Assembly: GCA_963838805.1 (NCBI GenBank) | Contig: CAWISK010000008.1 | Coordinates: forward strand, 62,001-126,000 | DNA length: 64,000 bases | From: CAVRQM01 sp963838805 | GTDB taxonomy: Bacteria > Pseudomonadota > Alphaproteobacteria > Acetobacterales > Acetobacteraceae | Reading direction: 5' to 3' | Part shown: piece by piece, positions 1 to 8,995 of the stretch | Layout of the letters: each line of letters starts with the position of its first letter | How positions within the stretch are numbered: position 1 is the first letter of the stretch | Notes under the pieces: generated by a model | Databases searched by the model: none | What the model was told of the DNA's origin: nothing | Seen by the model: the letters and a program-made list of their open reading frames with translations, nothing else | Program-made: the position numbers and the translations under genes

Positions 1-89
1 CGCGCCTGCACATCCCCGAGCGACGTGTACAGCTGCGTCGAGCCGGATATGTCTGCAAGCAGAACCGCGATTTCCGCTTCCTGCGGCAC
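1..89 (-). CDS. Class III adenylate/guanylate cyclase-like protein, N-terminal fragment
   Basis: Only the first 29 codons are inside the window; the gene runs off the left edge. The GTG start at 89 has a GAGGGG ribosome-binding site upstream and lies 10 bp after the stop of the LOG-family gene, so the two are probably co-transcribed. The visible protein begins VPQEAEIAVLLADISGSTQLY followed by TSLGD. The block LLADISGSTQLY is the first conserved strand and metal-binding Asp of class III nucleotide cyclase catalytic domains, which make cAMP or cGMP from ATP or GTP. A cyclase domain starting at residue 6 suggests a soluble enzyme with the catalytic domain first. This is inferred from a short fragment; the rest of the protein is not visible. 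Confidence 0.6.
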   Translation of the reverse strand, partial: MPQEAEIAVLLADISGSTQLYTSLGDVQA

Positions 90-99
90 CGTGCCCCCC

Positions 100-681
100 T
101 CACGCCTCCGCCGGCTCGATCCATTTCTGTACGTGCGGGGCCCGATACGCGCGCAGCTTCTCCAACAAATCCGTGGCACTCTGCGCAGCCAGCAGCATCG
201 TCCGGTGCTCGGCGCGCATGAACCGCTCCGCCGCCGCGTGGTCGAGAAAGCCGATCAACCCGTCATAGAAGCCGGCCACGTTCAGCAGCGCGCACGGCTT
301 GGCGTGATCGCCTAACTGGCCCCAGGTCCAGATCTCGAAGATCTCCTCCAGCGTGCCGGCGCCGCCGGGCAGCGCCACGAAGGCGTCGGACAGCTCGGCC
401 ATCATCGCCTTGCGCGCGTGCATCAACTCGACCACGCGCAGCTCCGAGAGCCCGCGATGGCCGATCTCGCGCTGCATCAGCGCGCGCGGGATCACCCCGA
501 TAACCTCGCCGCCGGCTTCCAGCGCCGCATCGGCCACGGCGCCCATCAGCCCCACCGAGGCGCCGCCATAGACGATCCCGATGCCGAGTTCCGCCAGGCT
601 GCGCCCCAGCTCGGCGGCGGTGTCGCGATAGACTGGCAGGCGCCCCGGATTCGAGCCGCAGAACACGCAGATGCGCCGCAT
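100..681 (-). CDS. LOG family protein (TIGR00730; cytokinin-activating phosphoribohydrolase type)
   Basis: This 193-residue protein starts MRRICVFCGSNPG, the Rossmann-like N-terminus typical of the LOG/YgdH/TIGR00730 family. The family signature PGGAGTLEE is present near residue 125, with the preceding MHARKAMM segment that contributes the phosphate-binding site. Family members hydrolyse nucleoside 5'-monophosphates, and cytokinin riboside monophosphates in plants and some bacteria, to the free base and ribose phosphate; the bacterial substrate is often unknown. The ATG at 681 was chosen because the conserved domain begins there and it sits 2 bp after the stop of the upstream 631-residue gene. 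The frame stays open upstream but without similarity. The length is normal for the family. The biological role here cannot be read from the sequence. Confidence 0.9.
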   Translation of the reverse strand: MRRICVFCGSNPGRLPVYRDTAAELGRSLAELGIGIVYGGASVGLMGAVADAALEAGGEVIGVIPRALMQREIGHRGLSELRVVELMHARKAMMAELSDAFVALPGGAGTLEEIFEIWTWGQLGDHAKPCALLNVAGFYDGLIGFLDHAAAERFMRAEHRTMLLAAQSATDLLEKLRAYRAPHVQKWIEPAEA

Positions 682-683
682 GG

Positions 684-2579
684 TCAGAAGCCGAACATGT
701 GATCGAGGCTGAAGCCGCCGGCACTGTCCATCTGTCCATGATAGCCGAACAGCCGGCATGTCGTGTCGCGGATCAGCACGTAGCCGCCGTCGCCGCAGCC
801 ATCGAGCGCCTCCGCCCCGAACACCTCGTCGGGAAACACCAGCGCCGAACCGGAGCAGGCGATGGCGAGCGGTGCCTCCGCCACCACCTTTCCCGCCGCG
901 TCGTGCAGCAGCAGCGTCGTGCTTGACCGCGGGTGCCACGGCGCGGAGGCGGCATAGATCAGATGCGCGAAGCTGCGCCTTCCGCCGTGGCCGAGCTTCA
1001 GGAACAGCCGCGTGGACAGTCCCGGCGGCGGCCCGGAATAGGATTGCGGCTCGTCGCGATAGGTCATTGCCGTGTTGTAGATATGCGCGCCGAAACTGCT
1101 TTCGGCGACATGGAGGCTGCGGCGCTGCTCGGCGCGCACCAGCGCGTGCAGCCAGCCATCCGCCTCGCCGCCGTCACGAAAATCATAGACCAGTTCGGCA
1201 TGGCCGCCATCGGCGAGCGCGCCCTCCGGCAGCGCGTCGTCGAGATCGACGGCGATCGAATGATCGCGCTTCAGGCAGCCGAGGAAGCGCTCGGCGACGC
1301 GCTGGCCTTCGAGGTCGAACACATCGAGCCGCACCGGCAGCGTGCGCTGGCTCTCGGCCATTGGCGTCGGCTGGATCAGCGTGCGGAAATCCCGGCGCGG
1401 CAGCACCGGCACCGGCAACAGATAGCCGCGCCCGAGCAGCGGCGAGAGCGTGTTGATGCCCGGATCGGGTTGCAGCCCGGCGCGCTCGACATTAGCGTGG
1501 GCGATGCGGGTGCGCCCGTCCCGCGTCACCTCGTAGCGCGGCCGCGTCACGTGCCGGGCAGCACGCAGCTCGATCTGCTCCGGCCAGCGCAAATCCGGCA
1601 GCAATTCCGCAACGTCAAGCGGCAGCGTGGCATACGGCGCCACTTCCCGGTCGAGTGCCACCGGCCGCTCGGCTCCCATCCGGTCGAGCGCGATGCCGCC
1701 CGGCGGGATCGGTGCCGCATGGCTGTTCTGAACCCATAGCACCACCCGCTCGCCCGCGTCGGGTGCCGGGATGCCGGCATAGCGGTCGGACGGCCAGGCA
1801 TTGGCATCGTGCGTCACCGACAGGCTGGCGTCGTTGCCTGATCCGTATGTGTCCAACGCATACTTGACCACGTCATGCCCGGCCGCGCCGATGACGTGGA
1901 CGAACACTTGCCCGACGAATTGCGGCAGGCCGAAGCGCTGACGCAGTTCGGCACTGTCCAGCACGATGCCGGCGGCGCCCGCCGCCACCTCCTGCTCCCA
2001 GGTGGCCAGCACCTGCCCGTCGGAATCGAACAGCCGCAGCCACAGCCGCACCGCGCCCGCGCCATAGCCGGACCAGTAATTGGCGGTCACGAGCCGCGTG
2101 GACAGCCCGTCCGCGTCGCGGAAGAAGGCGTGGTTGGTGGCGAAGTTCTGCCGGTCCAGATAGCGACGCGGGTTGGTGAGCAGGGTCGCCGGCAGCCGCG
2201 CCTCGTCGAGTGTCGTGATCTCGACACCGGGCAGCATGGCGGCAAGCCGGTCGGCGGTGCGCCGTGCGTCGAAGGCCGCGATCAGCACGGTGCGCGCCCC
2301 CGCCTGCGCCAGATCGGTCACGGGCAGGCCGGTCAGACCGGCGCGCACGGTGCCAATCGCCGCCACGTCCTGCACGTACCGACCCGCGAATGGCGGCGCG
2401 TTCGGGTGCATGGCCAGCAGCGCCGCCGCCGTGTCGTCCGGGTCGAACAGCGCGACCGGCCCAGCACTCTCCAGGCGCGCATACAGAGTGGCGATCGCCT
2501 CGGCCGCCAACGGGTGGGCCAGCGCCTTGTAGAGCACATTGCCGCCCAGCCGCGCGTCAAAGGTCTGGATGTCGAGCAT
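684..2579 (-). CDS. Hypothetical protein, 631 aa, function unknown
   Basis: I do not recognise this protein. It has no signal peptide and no clear membrane segment. The first 150 or so residues alternate hydrophobic strands and helices, with stretches such as ARTVLIAAFDARR and GVEITTLDEARLP that look like a Rossmann-type fold. The remainder is rich in aromatic and beta-strand-like stretches, for example TANYWSGYGAGAVRLWLRLF and RLFLKLGHGG, as in beta-sandwich or jelly-roll proteins. The ATG at 2579 follows the ELM1-like gene by 9 bp and the stop is 2 bp before the LOG gene, so the three form a tight minus-strand unit. Codon use matches its neighbours. It is one of the long genes here with no visible frame disruption. 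Confidence 0.75.
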   Translation of the reverse strand: MLDIQTFDARLGGNVLYKALAHPLAAEAIATLYARLESAGPVALFDPDDTAAALLAMHPNAPPFAGRYVQDVAAIGTVRAGLTGLPVTDLAQAGARTVLIAAFDARRTADRLAAMLPGVEITTLDEARLPATLLTNPRRYLDRQNFATNHAFFRDADGLSTRLVTANYWSGYGAGAVRLWLRLFDSDGQVLATWEQEVAAGAAGIVLDSAELRQRFGLPQFVGQVFVHVIGAAGHDVVKYALDTYGSGNDASLSVTHDANAWPSDRYAGIPAPDAGERVVLWVQNSHAAPIPPGGIALDRMGAERPVALDREVAPYATLPLDVAELLPDLRWPEQIELRAARHVTRPRYEVTRDGRTRIAHANVERAGLQPDPGINTLSPLLGRGYLLPVPVLPRRDFRTLIQPTPMAESQRTLPVRLDVFDLEGQRVAERFLGCLKRDHSIAVDLDDALPEGALADGGHAELVYDFRDGGEADGWLHALVRAEQRRSLHVAESSFGAHIYNTAMTYRDEPQSYSGPPPGLSTRLFLKLGHGGRRSFAHLIYAASAPWHPRSSTTLLLHDAAGKVVAEAPLAIACSGSALVFPDEVFGAEALDGCGDGGYVLIRDTTCRLFGYHGQMDSAGGFSLDHMFGF

Positions 2580-2588
2580 GTTCGGTCC

Positions 2589-3545
2589 TCAGAATCCCAG
2601 AAGCCGGCGCATCTCGGCCGCGGCCGCCGGCGTGTCGTCCAGCGGCTCGGCGTCCCACAGCTCCAGCCTGCCCTGATAGGCGCGGATTCGCCCGTCGCGG
2701 GCAAGCCCGTCAAGAAACCGGCCGATCCGGCGCGAGCGGCCGGGCAGGGGCTCGAGCAGCACCGGCGCCCGTGTCGCCACCGCCTCGGATACCATTGAGA
2801 CGCTGTCCCCGGTGACGATGATGGCGTCCGCCAGGGCCAGTAGCCCGAAATACGGGTTCTCGCCCTCCAGATCCCAGACAAAGGCGCCGAGTGGCCGCAG
2901 CACCGCGGACAGGTGCGCCGCGACAAGGGGATCGGTGCGACGCGAGGGCGTAAGCGCCAGCCCGACGCCGTCCCGCCGCATCATCGTGGCGAGGCGAGCG
3001 GCCAGTCGCTCGCCTTCCGCGCGCCCGAGGCGGAAGCGGCCGTTGCTGCCGCCCACCAACACGGCCACGAGCGGCCGGGGCAGGGCGGCGAAGGCGGCGC
3101 GCCACGCTTGTGCCGCCTCGGCCAGTTTTTGCGGCGTGACCCGGTGCAGGGCGGTGCGGGTGACGATCACGTTCGGCCCGGTCAGCCGGTCGTGCCGGGC
3201 CGCCACCACAACGTCGAAGCGCCTCGGGTCCATGCGCGGGTGCTGCACGATGACCCGCCCGGAGCGGGGGCGCAGCGCGGCCAGCACGGCGGCCGCCTTG
3301 CCGCCGCAGCCGATCAGCACGTCCGGCAGCGGCTCCGCCAGGGCCGTCGCCTCGATCACGGACAGCGGCGCCGGCCACCAGTTGGGCGGCAGATGTCGCC
3401 ACAAGCCGCGCGGTCGCAGCAGACGCAGCGATGGCATGAGCCCGGCCGCTTCCGCCAGCCCCAGCGCCTGCGCCTGCAAGCCCGCATAGGGCTCGGTGAG
3501 GACGGCGGCGCTCGGACTTATCGTTTTTCCTTGCCTATGCTGCAC
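2589..3545 (-). CDS. ELM1/GtrOC1-family nucleoside-diphosphate-sugar epimerase-like protein
   Basis: The protein matches the COG3660 'mitochondrial fission ELM1' family, common in alphaproteobacteria. The N-terminal LTEPYAGLQAQALGLAEAAG corresponds to the family opening (DGRAGHENQALGLAEALG). Later blocks include VAVLVGGSNGRFRLG, SRRTDP and ADAIIVTGDSVSMVSEA, which resemble the UDP-sugar-binding C-terminal half of GT-B glycosyltransferases. No ATG precedes the conserved region. I chose the GTG at 3545, giving 318 residues; a start nearer 3520 is possible. Bacterial homologues often lie near lipopolysaccharide or envelope genes and their activity is not established. It is the first gene of the minus-strand unit running to the left edge and is divergent from the RNA helicase. 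Confidence 0.7.
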   Translation of the reverse strand: MQHRQGKTISPSAAVLTEPYAGLQAQALGLAEAAGLMPSLRLLRPRGLWRHLPPNWWPAPLSVIEATALAEPLPDVLIGCGGKAAAVLAALRPRSGRVIVQHPRMDPRRFDVVVAARHDRLTGPNVIVTRTALHRVTPQKLAEAAQAWRAAFAALPRPLVAVLVGGSNGRFRLGRAEGERLAARLATMMRRDGVGLALTPSRRTDPLVAAHLSAVLRPLGAFVWDLEGENPYFGLLALADAIIVTGDSVSMVSEAVATRAPVLLEPLPGRSRRIGRFLDGLARDGRIRAYQGRLELWDAEPLDDTPAAAAEMRRLLGF

Positions 3546-3592
3546 CGCACACCTATATCGGCCTCGCGTCTGATGTGTTTGTGTGCGCTGCC

Positions 3593-3617
3593 ATCCCGGC
3601 TGTCTAATGGCCGGGAT
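3593..3617. other. Perfect 8-bp stem-loop between divergent genes
   Basis: ATCCCGGC at 3593-3600 pairs perfectly with GCCGGGAT at 3610-3617 around a 9-base loop. It lies in the 200-bp region between the divergent ELM1-like and helicase genes, so it cannot be a terminator for either. It could be an operator, part of a helicase leader RNA, or a remnant of an interspersed palindrome. No tRNA or small gene is visible in 3546-3747. Confidence 0.4.
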
Positions 3618-3747
3618 CGACCGCCGCCACCGGTAGCTCCCTTCCACTCAGTGCTTTGCGCCGGTTCGCGGTCCTGCAGATCGCTCAACGCGCACGCGCC
3701 CGGCTCTCGTGGCTCGGCCGCGCACGTGCGTACACGAAAGACCTACC

Positions 3748-4902
3748 TTGACGACATCATTCGACAGCCTCGGCCTCAGCCTGCCTTTGCTCAAGGCGCT
3801 GGCCACCGAGGGCTACACTACCCCCACGCCGATCCAGGCACAGGCGATCCCGCTGGTGCTGGCGGGGCGCGACGTGCAGGGCATCGCCCAGACCGGCACC
3901 GGCAAGACCGCGGCCTTCGCCCTGCCCATCCTGCAACGCCTGGCCGCCAATCCGCGGCCGCCGCAGCGTGGCACCACGCGCTGCCTTGTCCTCTCGCCCA
4001 CGCGCGAGCTGGCCAGCCAGATCGCCGACAGCTTCCGCGCCTATGGCAAGCACATGCCGCTGCGCGTCGCCGTGATGTTCGGCGGCGTGCCGAAGCCGCG
4101 CCAGGCCAAGCAGATGGCCGGTGGCGTCGATGTGCTGGTGGCGACGCCCGGCCGGCTGATCGACCACATGCAGGACCGCGCCGTGCGGCTGGACCAGGTC
4201 GAGATCCTGGTGCTGGACGAGGCCGACCACATGCTCGATCTCGGCTTCATCGTGCCGATCCGCCGGATCGTTCGCGACGTGCCGGCGAAGCGGCAGACGC
4301 TGTTCTTCTCGGCCACCATGCCGAAGGAGATCGGCGACCTCGCCTCCGGCCTGCTGCGCGATCCGGCGCATGTCGCGGTCGCGCCCGTCGCCACCACCGT
4401 CGAACGTGTCGAACAGCGCGTCATCTTCGTCGATGGCGCGCGCAAGCGGCACGTGCTGGCCGACCTGCTGACAAGCGAGGCAAGCGAGCGGACCCTCGTG
4501 TTCACGCGCACCAAGCATGGGGCGGACCGCGTAGTGAAGCACCTGGAGGAGAGCGGCCTGGCGGCGGCGGCGATCCACGGCAACAAGAGCCAGGGCCAGC
4601 GCGAACGCGCCTTGGCTGATTTCCGCAGCGGCCGGGTGCGCGTGCTGATCGCGACCGACATCGCGGCACGCGGCATCGACGTGGATGCGGTGGGTCACGT
4701 CATCAATTTCGATCTGCCAAATGTTCCCGAGAGCTATGTGCATCGCATCGGCCGCACCGCGCGGGCCGGCGCCACGGGCATTGCCATCAGCCTGTGCGAC
4801 AACAGCGAGCGGCCGTTCCTGCGCGGCATCGAAAAATTGATCCGCGCCCGCGTCCCGGTGATGCCGGCACCCGGCGCACCGGTGCAGGCCCGCGCCGCCT
4901 GA
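3748..4902 (+). CDS. rhlE: DEAD-box ATP-dependent RNA helicase (RhlE type)
   Basis: All core superfamily-2 motifs are present in order: the Q-motif region TPTPIQAQAIP, Walker A AQTGTGKT, Ia PTRELA, GG (MFGGV), Ib TPGRL, motif II LDEADHMLDLGF, motif III SAT, then in the second RecA lobe VFTRTKHGAD, TDIAARGIDVDAV and motif VI HRIGRTARAG. The protein unwinds RNA duplexes using ATP in the cytoplasm, in ribosome assembly or RNA decay. I chose TTG 3748 because GAAAG lies seven bases upstream and homologues start at the equivalent of TSFDSLGL; an in-frame ATG at 3709 would add 13 residues. The 384-residue length is short for RhlE, which usually carries a basic C-terminal tail; here the protein ends soon after motif VI. 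Confidence 0.93.
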   Translation: MTTSFDSLGLSLPLLKALATEGYTTPTPIQAQAIPLVLAGRDVQGIAQTGTGKTAAFALPILQRLAANPRPPQRGTTRCLVLSPTRELASQIADSFRAYGKHMPLRVAVMFGGVPKPRQAKQMAGGVDVLVATPGRLIDHMQDRAVRLDQVEILVLDEADHMLDLGFIVPIRRIVRDVPAKRQTLFFSATMPKEIGDLASGLLRDPAHVAVAPVATTVERVEQRVIFVDGARKRHVLADLLTSEASERTLVFTRTKHGADRVVKHLEESGLAAAAIHGNKSQGQRERALADFRSGRVRVLIATDIAARGIDVDAVGHVINFDLPNVPESYVHRIGRTARAGATGIAISLCDNSERPFLRGIEKLIRARVPVMPAPGAPVQARAA

Positions 4903-4994
4903 CGCCCGGCTGCCCGTCATCGGGTTTCCCGTCCTCCGATTGATCGTGTCGGGGCGGGGCTGGCGTGCCGCCACGGGCTGCGTAGGATGGTCCG

Positions 4995-6218
4995 ATGGCA
5001 GATGCGGCACGCGCCCCCGGTGCAACCGACCGGCTGACAACGACGGCGCTGCTCGAGCGGCTGGTCGGCTTCGACACGACCAGCCGCAACAGCAACATGG
5101 CGCTGATCGATTTCGTGCGCGGCGTATCTCGCGGGCCTCGGCGTGCCCGTGCGCGAGAGCCGCGATGCGTCGGGACAACGGGCCAATCTGCACGCGACGA
5201 TCGGGCCGCAGGGGCCGGGCGGTCTCGCCTTGTCCGGGCACGTCGATACCGTGCCGGTGGACGGGCAGGCCTGGACCTCCGATCCGTTCCGGTTGCGTGC
5301 CGAAAGCGGCCGATTGTACGCGCGTGGTGCGGCCGACATGAAGGGCTTTGTCGCCAGCATGCTGGCCGCCGTGCCCGATCTTCTGGCGATGACGCTCGCG
5401 CGCCCGATCCACCTGTTCGTCACCTTCGACGAGGAGGTGTCGATGCAGGGCGCGCGCCTGCTGATCCGCGACATTGCGGCGAGCGGCCTTCGCCCCGATC
5501 TGTGCGTCGTGGGCGAGCCAAGCCTGATGCAGCCGATCCTGGGGCATAAGGGGCGGCTGGCCGCCGAGGTGGTGGTGCGCGGCCGCGCCGGGCACTCCGC
5601 CGATCCCGGGCGTGGCGTCAACGCCATCCACGCCGCCGGCGAGGCGATCGCCTGGCTTGCCGCCGAGGCGCGCCGCCGTGCCGCCGAGGGGCCGTTCGCG
5701 GCGGGGTTCCAGCCCGCCCATACGACCTCGCAGGTCGGCACGATGGCGGGCGGCAGCATCCTCAACATCATCCCCGAACAGGCCCGCTTCAGTGTCGAAT
5801 GGCGGACCATTCCGGGCGACGACGCCGAGGCCGAACTGGCGCGGCTGCGCGACACCGTGGCGCGCGAAATCGAGCCGGCGATGCACACGGCCGATCCGGC
5901 CAGCGGGTTTTCTTTCGAGGTGCGCGATTGGGTGCCTGGCATGGCGCTGCCCCCCGATCACGCACTGGCCGCACTCGTGCGCCACGCCGCCGGCTCCAAC
6001 GGGTCCGGCCATGTCAGCTACGCGACCGAGGGCGGGCTGTACCAGGAGGCCGGCATCCCCACCATCATCTGCGGTCCCGGCTCGATCGAGCAGGCGCATG
6101 TCGCCGATGAGTGGATCGCCCAGTCGCAGCTCGACGCGAGCGACGCCTTCATCCGTCGCCTGGTTGCCCAGTACGCCACCGGGTACGACACGGGCACGCC
6201 GCAGGGTACGCCGCCTGA
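4995..6218 (+). CDS. argE: Acetylornithine deacetylase ArgE / M20 peptidase family (frameshifted)
   Basis: The two reading frames together give a complete ArgE-type M20 zinc hydrolase, which removes the acetyl group from N-acetylornithine in arginine synthesis. The first frame gives TTALLERLVGFDTTSRNSN; the second continues at residue 45 with ALSGHVDTVPVDG (metal-binding His, Asp), ARGAADMKGF, TFDEEVSMQGA (catalytic Glu-Glu), VVGEPSLMQP, KGRLAAEVVVRGRAGHSADP and a C-terminal EQAHVADE. One extra G near 5124 breaks the frame; removing it restores GYLAGLGVPVRESRD. The true 3' end is unclear. After the shift the frame stays open to 6402, but TGA 6216-6218 overlapping the next ATG would be the natural stop and would need a second indel. 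Substrate specificity (acetylornithine versus a related amide) is not certain. Confidence 0.8.
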
Positions 6219-7204
6219 TGCAGCTCGAGCCGCTCCTCCAATCGCCACAAGCAACCCCCGGCCTGCCGCAATTCGTGGTCCGCGTCGCCACACCCGATCT
6301 GTCGCGCTGGCGCGCGGGCAATACCGGAGTGCCGGGATTCTACAGCTTCCGGACTGCGGAGCCGGGTCCGCATGTCGCCTTGGTGGCGCTGGTGCATGGT
6401 AATGAACTGGCCGGTGCCATCGTGTTGGACCGGCTGCTCGACGCCGGCCTGCGGCCGAAGCGCGGCACGCTCACGATGGGCTTCGCCAATCTGGACGCCT
6501 TCGACCGTTTCGATCCGGCACAGCCGACCGCCTCGCGATTCGTGGACGAGGATCTCAACCGGCTCTGGGATGCCTCGGTGCTGGACGGACCGCGCGAGAA
6601 CGCCGAGCTGGTGCGCGCGCGGCAGATACGCCCGCTGATCGATACGGCCGATCTGCTGCTCGACTTGCACTCGATGCTGTGGGCGTCCGAGCCGCTGCTG
6701 CTGAGCGGCGAGACCGCCAAGGGGCGGACGCTCGCGCACGCGATCGGCACACCGTCGCTGGTGGTAGCCGATGGGGGGCATGTCAGCGGCCGGCGGCTGA
6801 TCGACTACGGCGCGTTCGCCGATCCTCGGGCGAGACAAGCGGCCGTGCTGGTCGAGGCGGGCCAGCACTGGGAGCCCGATTCGGTCACGACCACCCTGCA
6901 CGCGGTCGCCGGGCTGCTGCGCCAGGCCGGCGTGGCGGACCGTCATCCGCTGCTGCCGGAGGCGCCGAGAGTGCCGCGTCCACGCTTCGCCCGGGTCACC
7001 CGTGCCGTGACCGCCAGCACCGCGAGTTTCGCCTTCACGCAGCCGTTCCAGGGCGGCGAGGTGGTCGCCTGCGCCGACACGCTGATCGCGATCGACGGCG
7101 ACACGCAGATCCGCACGCCGCATGACGATTGCCTGCTGGTGATGCCCAGCCTGCGTCCGAGCCGCGGGCATACGGCGGTGCGGCTGGCCCGCTTCGAGCC
7201 GTAG
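6218..7204 (+). CDS. Succinylglutamate desuccinylase/aspartoacylase (M14-like) family protein
   Basis: This 328-residue protein contains the zinc-carboxypeptidase-like core of the AstE/AspA family: LVHGNELAGAI near residue 55 (metal ligands His and Glu), FVDEDLNRLWD with the conserved substrate-binding Asn-Arg, and LLLDLHSML with the second metal His. A C-terminal beta domain (ASFAFTQPFQGGEVVA) follows. The family hydrolyses N-acyl amino acids. The ATG at 6218 overlaps the probable stop of argE as TGATG, so the two hydrolases are translationally coupled and may act on related N-acylated substrates. The frame is open much further upstream inside argE, but similarity begins at MQLEPLLQ. No frame disruption is seen. 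Confidence 0.8.
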   Translation: MQLEPLLQSPQATPGLPQFVVRVATPDLSRWRAGNTGVPGFYSFRTAEPGPHVALVALVHGNELAGAIVLDRLLDAGLRPKRGTLTMGFANLDAFDRFDPAQPTASRFVDEDLNRLWDASVLDGPRENAELVRARQIRPLIDTADLLLDLHSMLWASEPLLLSGETAKGRTLAHAIGTPSLVVADGGHVSGRRLIDYGAFADPRARQAAVLVEAGQHWEPDSVTTTLHAVAGLLRQAGVADRHPLLPEAPRVPRPRFARVTRAVTASTASFAFTQPFQGGEVVACADTLIAIDGDTQIRTPHDDCLLVMPSLRPSRGHTAVRLARFEP

Positions 7205-7475
7205 CGGCGGCCCTCGCGAAATCTCTGCTTGCACCGGGGGAGGTGCCGCCCTATGTGCGACCCCCACGCAGCAACGCACGTGCCTCTGGCCTCCAACCCG
7301 CCGCGTCTCTGGGGTTCGGTTACGCAACGACGTCAAGCGTTCTGGCACTTCGGGTTCCCGACCCGCCGCTCAGGGCACGGGACCAACACCCTCTGGTCGC
7401 TGGTTCGTTCGACCGTTTCGCAACTCCGCTCGTCGCCGAACACAGGCGGGCGTGTCATCCTGGAGGCCACGTGCG

Positions 7476-8699
7476 ATGACTCCCAAAGTCGCCCGTTTCC
7501 TGTCCGTGCATCAGCCGGCGACGCCGTGCCTGGTGCTGGACGTCGATCGCGTCGCGGAGAACTTCGCGGCGCTGCGCCGGGCGCTGCCGCTCGCGCGCAT
7601 CTTCTATGCCGTGAAGGCCAACCCGGCGGCGCCGGTGCTGGAGCGGCTGGTCTCGCTCGGCAGCTGCTTCGATGCCGCCGGCATCGAGGAGGTCGAGGCG
7701 TGCCTGGCGGCCGGTGCCGCGCCCGCGCGCATCAGCTTCGGCAACACCGTCAAGAAGGCGTCGGCGATTCGCCGCGCCCATGCGGCCGGCATCGCGCTGT
7801 TCGCCTTCGATTCGGCCGAGGAGCTGGAGAAGATCGCGCGCGAGGCGCCGGGTGCCCAGGTCTATTGCCGCATCGCCGTGGACAACACGGGTGCGGACTG
7901 GCCGCTGTCGCGCAAGTTCGGCACCGACCTGGAGACGGCCTGCGAGCTGATGATCCGCGCCGGCACGCTGGGCCTCGATGCCTGCGGGCTGTCGTTTCAT
8001 GTCGGCAGCCAGCAGACGGAACGGCCGCCTATGCCGCGGCGATCGACCGGGTGGCGATGCTGTTCACCGATTTGCGCCGCGCCGGGGTCGAGGTGCGCAT
8101 GGTCAATCTCGGCGGCGGTTTCCCGGTGCAGTATCGCGAGGCGGTGCCGGAGATCGGCGAGTTCGCGGATGCCATCATGGGCGCGATGACGCGGCATTTC
8201 GGCAATGCCCTGCCGGAGATGCTGATCGAGCCGGGCCGTTTCCTGGTGGCGGATGCCGGGGTCGTGGCGAGCGAGGTGGTGCTGGTCAGCCGCCGCAGCC
8301 GCGCGACCCGCTGCGCTGGGTCTATCTGGACATCGGCCGCTTCGGGGGCCTGGCCGAGACCGAGGGCGAGGCGATCCGTTATCGCATCACCACGCCGCAT
8401 GACGGCGGCGAGACCGGGCCGGTGACGATCGCGGGGCCGACCTGCGACGGGGCGGATGTGCTGTACGAGCGCGCCAATTACCGGCTGCCGCTGGCGCTCG
8501 CCAGCGGCGATCGCGTCGAGCTGCTGGCGACGGGGGCGTATGTGAGCACCTATGCGAGCCAGGGGTTTAACGGCTTCGCGCCGCTGGCGGAGCACTATCT
8601 CTCAGGACGGCCGGCCAATGGGACAGTGAGCACGGCCGGCAGTTGCACGGGATCAGCAACTTGGAGTTTTCACGGCCGTTCCTGCCCGGCGCCCACTGA
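7476..8699 (+). CDS. Type III PLP-dependent ornithine/lysine/diaminopimelate decarboxylase (frameshifted)
   Basis: Three reading frames together encode an alanine-racemase-fold decarboxylase of the Orn/DAP/Arg decarboxylase 2 family. The PLP lysine is in IFYAVKANPAAPVL. SFHVGSQQT, VNLGGGFP and MLIEPGRFLVADAG (phosphate and substrate contacts) follow. WVYLDIGRFGGLAET and GPTCDGADVLYE carry the catalytic Cys-Asp, and VSTYASQGFNGFAPL closes the domain. The product is a polyamine such as putrescine or cadaverine. The ATG at 7476 has a GGAGG site nine bases upstream. Single-base losses are needed near 8020, 8295 and 8600, after which TGA 8697-8699 closes a protein of about 400 residues. Each segment keeps strong coding bias, so recent mutation or sequencing error is more likely than old decay. 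The C-terminal 30 residues are uncertain. Confidence 0.75.
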
Positions 8700-8725
8700 G
8701 GCGCGGGTATCAGGGGGAACGCGTT

Positions 8726-8933
8726 ATGCCGAACACCAGCCATCGCGAGGCGGCCGAGCACCACGACAAGGCCGCCAAGTCCCACCGCAGCGCGGCCGAG
8801 CACCACGAGAAGGGCGAGCACGACACCGCTCACAAGGCCTCAGCGGAGGCACACGGGCACTCGACCAAGGCGCACGAAGCGTCAGGCAAGGCGCACGGCA
8901 AAAGCGGCGGAGCACGCTTCGAAGAAGGCATAG
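8726..8933 (+). CDS. Small Ala/His/Lys-rich repeat protein (frameshifted at the end)
   Basis: The protein starts MPNTSHREAAEHHDKAAKSH and is almost entirely built of short A-E-H-H/A-K-A-H repeats, predicted to be one long helix with charged and histidine-lined faces. Such small repetitive proteins are widespread in alpha- and betaproteobacteria with no assigned function; metal or nucleic-acid binding is possible but not shown. The ATG at 8726 follows GGGGGAACGCGTT. An extra G near 8905 changes the natural ending KSAEHASKKA plus TAG (8931-8933) into an unrelated tail that runs to 8989. It lies 60 bp upstream of the channel gene and may share its transcript. Confidence 0.6.
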
Positions 8934-8995
8934 CCGGGCCGATTGGCGGCGGTTTGCACCCGCCGCCGCATCGGCTCCGTCGACGGTGAGGTCAT

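Noticed and set aside
3757..6321. An 854-codon open frame on the minus strand opposite the helicase and argE
   Set aside because: Its sequence is low-complexity Arg/Gly/Ala typical of antisense frames in GC-rich DNA, while the plus strand encodes complete helicase and hydrolase motifs.
7205..7475. A hidden gene or RNA between the desuccinylase and decarboxylase genes
   Set aside because: No frame has coding character and no tRNA-like or riboswitch-like fold is evident; only the decarboxylase ribosome-binding site stands out.
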